Origin: Deltaproteobacteria bacterium
GTDB taxonomy: Bacteria; Desulfobacterota; Syntrophia; Syntrophales; Smithellaceae
Length of the DNA stretch: 7,201 nucleotides
Reading direction: 5' to 3'
NCBI GenBank assembly: GCA_017860985.1
Contig: JAGFXG010000057.1
Location: 1 to 7,201, forward strand
Notes under the pieces: model-generated
Databases searched by the model: none
What the model was told of the DNA's origin: nothing
What the model saw: the letters and a program-made list of their open reading frames with translations, nothing else
Part shown: piece after piece, positions 6,407 to 7,201 of the stretch
Layout: every line of letters starts with the position of its first letter
Position numbering within the stretch: position 1 is the first letter of the stretch
Translations under genes and position numbers: made by a program

Positions 6407-7201
6407 TCAGACATTGAAGCGGAAGTTGATGATATCGCCGTCCTGGACGATGTATTCTTTTCCTTCCAGGCGCATGCGGCCTGCTGATTTTACCTGAGCT
6501 GCGGACCCGCCGTGAGCAATGAAGTCCTCATAGGACATTATCTCCGCTTTGATAAAACCCCTTTCAAAATCATTGTGAATGGCGCCGGCGGCTTTTGGCG
6601 CTTTCGTGTCAACGGGAATCACCCAGGCTTTGACTTCGTCTTCACCAACGGTAAAAAAAGATATTCTTCCCAGAAGAGAGAAAGCGGTGCGGATAATACG
6701 GCCGAACGCCGGTTCCGTAATCCCCATAGAATCCAGAAACTCTTTCTGATCGGCGGCGTCCAGCCCGACCAGTTCCGCTTCTATCTTGCAGCAGATGCCC
6801 ATAACGGGTTCCTGCAAATTCACCTCCCGCGCAAAAGCATCGGCAAAGGAAAGGTTGTCTTCGGCCACATTGATCACAATCATTTCCGGCTTGATCGTCC
6901 AGAAAGAAAAGCTGCGCAGGGTCAATACTTCCGCAGGCGTGAGTCCCGCCGCGCGAAGGGGCTTGCCCGCTTCCAGGCAGACTTTTAACCTGGGCAAAAG
7001 ATCGTTTTGCGCCGTTTCCTGTGGAGAGATCGCCTTTCTGGACATTTTAGCTAGCCTCTCCAGTTTCTTTTCAATAATCAGCAGGTCGGAAAGCACCAGT
7101 TCATCTTCCAGTTTGCGATAAGCATCAAGACTCAGGGAGACATCCGGCAGGGAAAAGCCGTCAACCACATGCAGGATGCCGTCCGCGCCGCTCAGGTTCT
7201 G
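6407..7201 (-). CDS. YchF/DUF933-family P-loop ATPase, 5' end outside the window
   Basis: The frame is open from the window edge to a TGA at 6407-6409, giving 264 C-terminal residues of a protein expected to be about 360 long. GTG 7168 is internal, since the frame continues upstream as LSGADGILHVVDGF. The G4 motif is NVAE (encoded at 6860-6871) rather than NKxD, the trait that makes YchF/OLA1 prefer ATP over GTP. The C-terminal TGS-like domain is very well conserved: VKAWVIPV, APKAAGAIHNDFERGFIKAE, SYEDFI, KSAGRMRLEGKEYIVQDGD and the ending FNV. The P-loop lies outside the window. YchF proteins bind ribosomes and act in translation and stress responses. The segment after HVVDGF is shorter than in E. 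coli YchF and lacks the usual H-x-G-x-V-(D/N)-P stretch, so this may be a paralogue rather than the orthologue. It converges on the PilT-like gene with an 11-bp gap. Confidence 0.93.
   Translation of the reverse strand, partial: QNLSGADGILHVVDGFSLPDVSLSLDAYRKLEDELVLSDLLIIEKKLERLAKMSRKAISPQETAQNDLLPRLKVCLEAGKPLRAAGLTPAEVLTLRSFSFWTIKPEMIVINVAEDNLSFADAFAREVNLQEPVMGICCKIEAELVGLDAADQKEFLDSMGITEPAFGRIIRTAFSLLGRISFFTVGEDEVKAWVIPVDTKAPKAAGAIHNDFERGFIKAEIMSYEDFIAHGGSAAQVKSAGRMRLEGKEYIVQDGDIINFRFNV

Noticed and set aside
6512..7121. Plus-strand open frames of 158 and 111 codons
   Set aside because: They lie antisense to the well-conserved YchF-family coding sequence and show no family resemblance.

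Overview
The window looks like an ordinary chromosomal segment of a Gram-negative bacterium. MurJ and a PilT-type pilus ATPase are present, both tRNA-Ser genes encode their own CCA end, and Shine-Dalgarno sites are mostly clear. Base composition is near 50% G+C by eye. The set alpha/beta hydrolase, YggT, DUF167, MurJ, SerS suggests a deltaproteobacterial lineage (Desulfobacterota, perhaps Syntrophales-like). That placement is inference from gene content and protein flavour, not from a search.

Layout. Positions 69-3133 hold four tightly spaced plus-strand genes that look like one transcription unit: an alpha/beta hydrolase, a YggT membrane protein, a DUF167/YggU protein and the lipid II flippase MurJ. 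A 100-bp gap with a plausible promoter and a near-perfect 25-bp palindrome leads into serS (3234-4508), the seryl-tRNA synthetase gene. Only 34 bp later comes tRNA-Ser(UGA), then a 154-bp spacer with notable folding potential, then tRNA-Ser(GCU). The enzyme and two of its substrates are therefore encoded side by side. A 231-bp intergenic region with a candidate promoter precedes a PilT-like ATPase (5109-6395), which carries an unusual C-terminal extension ending in a Lys/Asp repeat. Converging on it with an 11-bp gap is a YchF/DUF933-family P-loop ATPase on the minus strand (6407 to beyond the window end), whose N-terminus lies outside the window.

How the genes relate. The first block combines envelope functions (MurJ, YggT) with two poorly characterised companions. 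The middle block is a serine-charging module. The last two genes are a pilus-type motor ATPase with no pilus genes beside it here and a translation-associated ATPase. I found no mobile element, CRISPR array, phage gene or clear new defence system. The points worth a second look are the serS leader palindrome, the structured inter-tRNA spacer, the PilT-like C-terminal tail and the divergent signature of the YchF-like protein.
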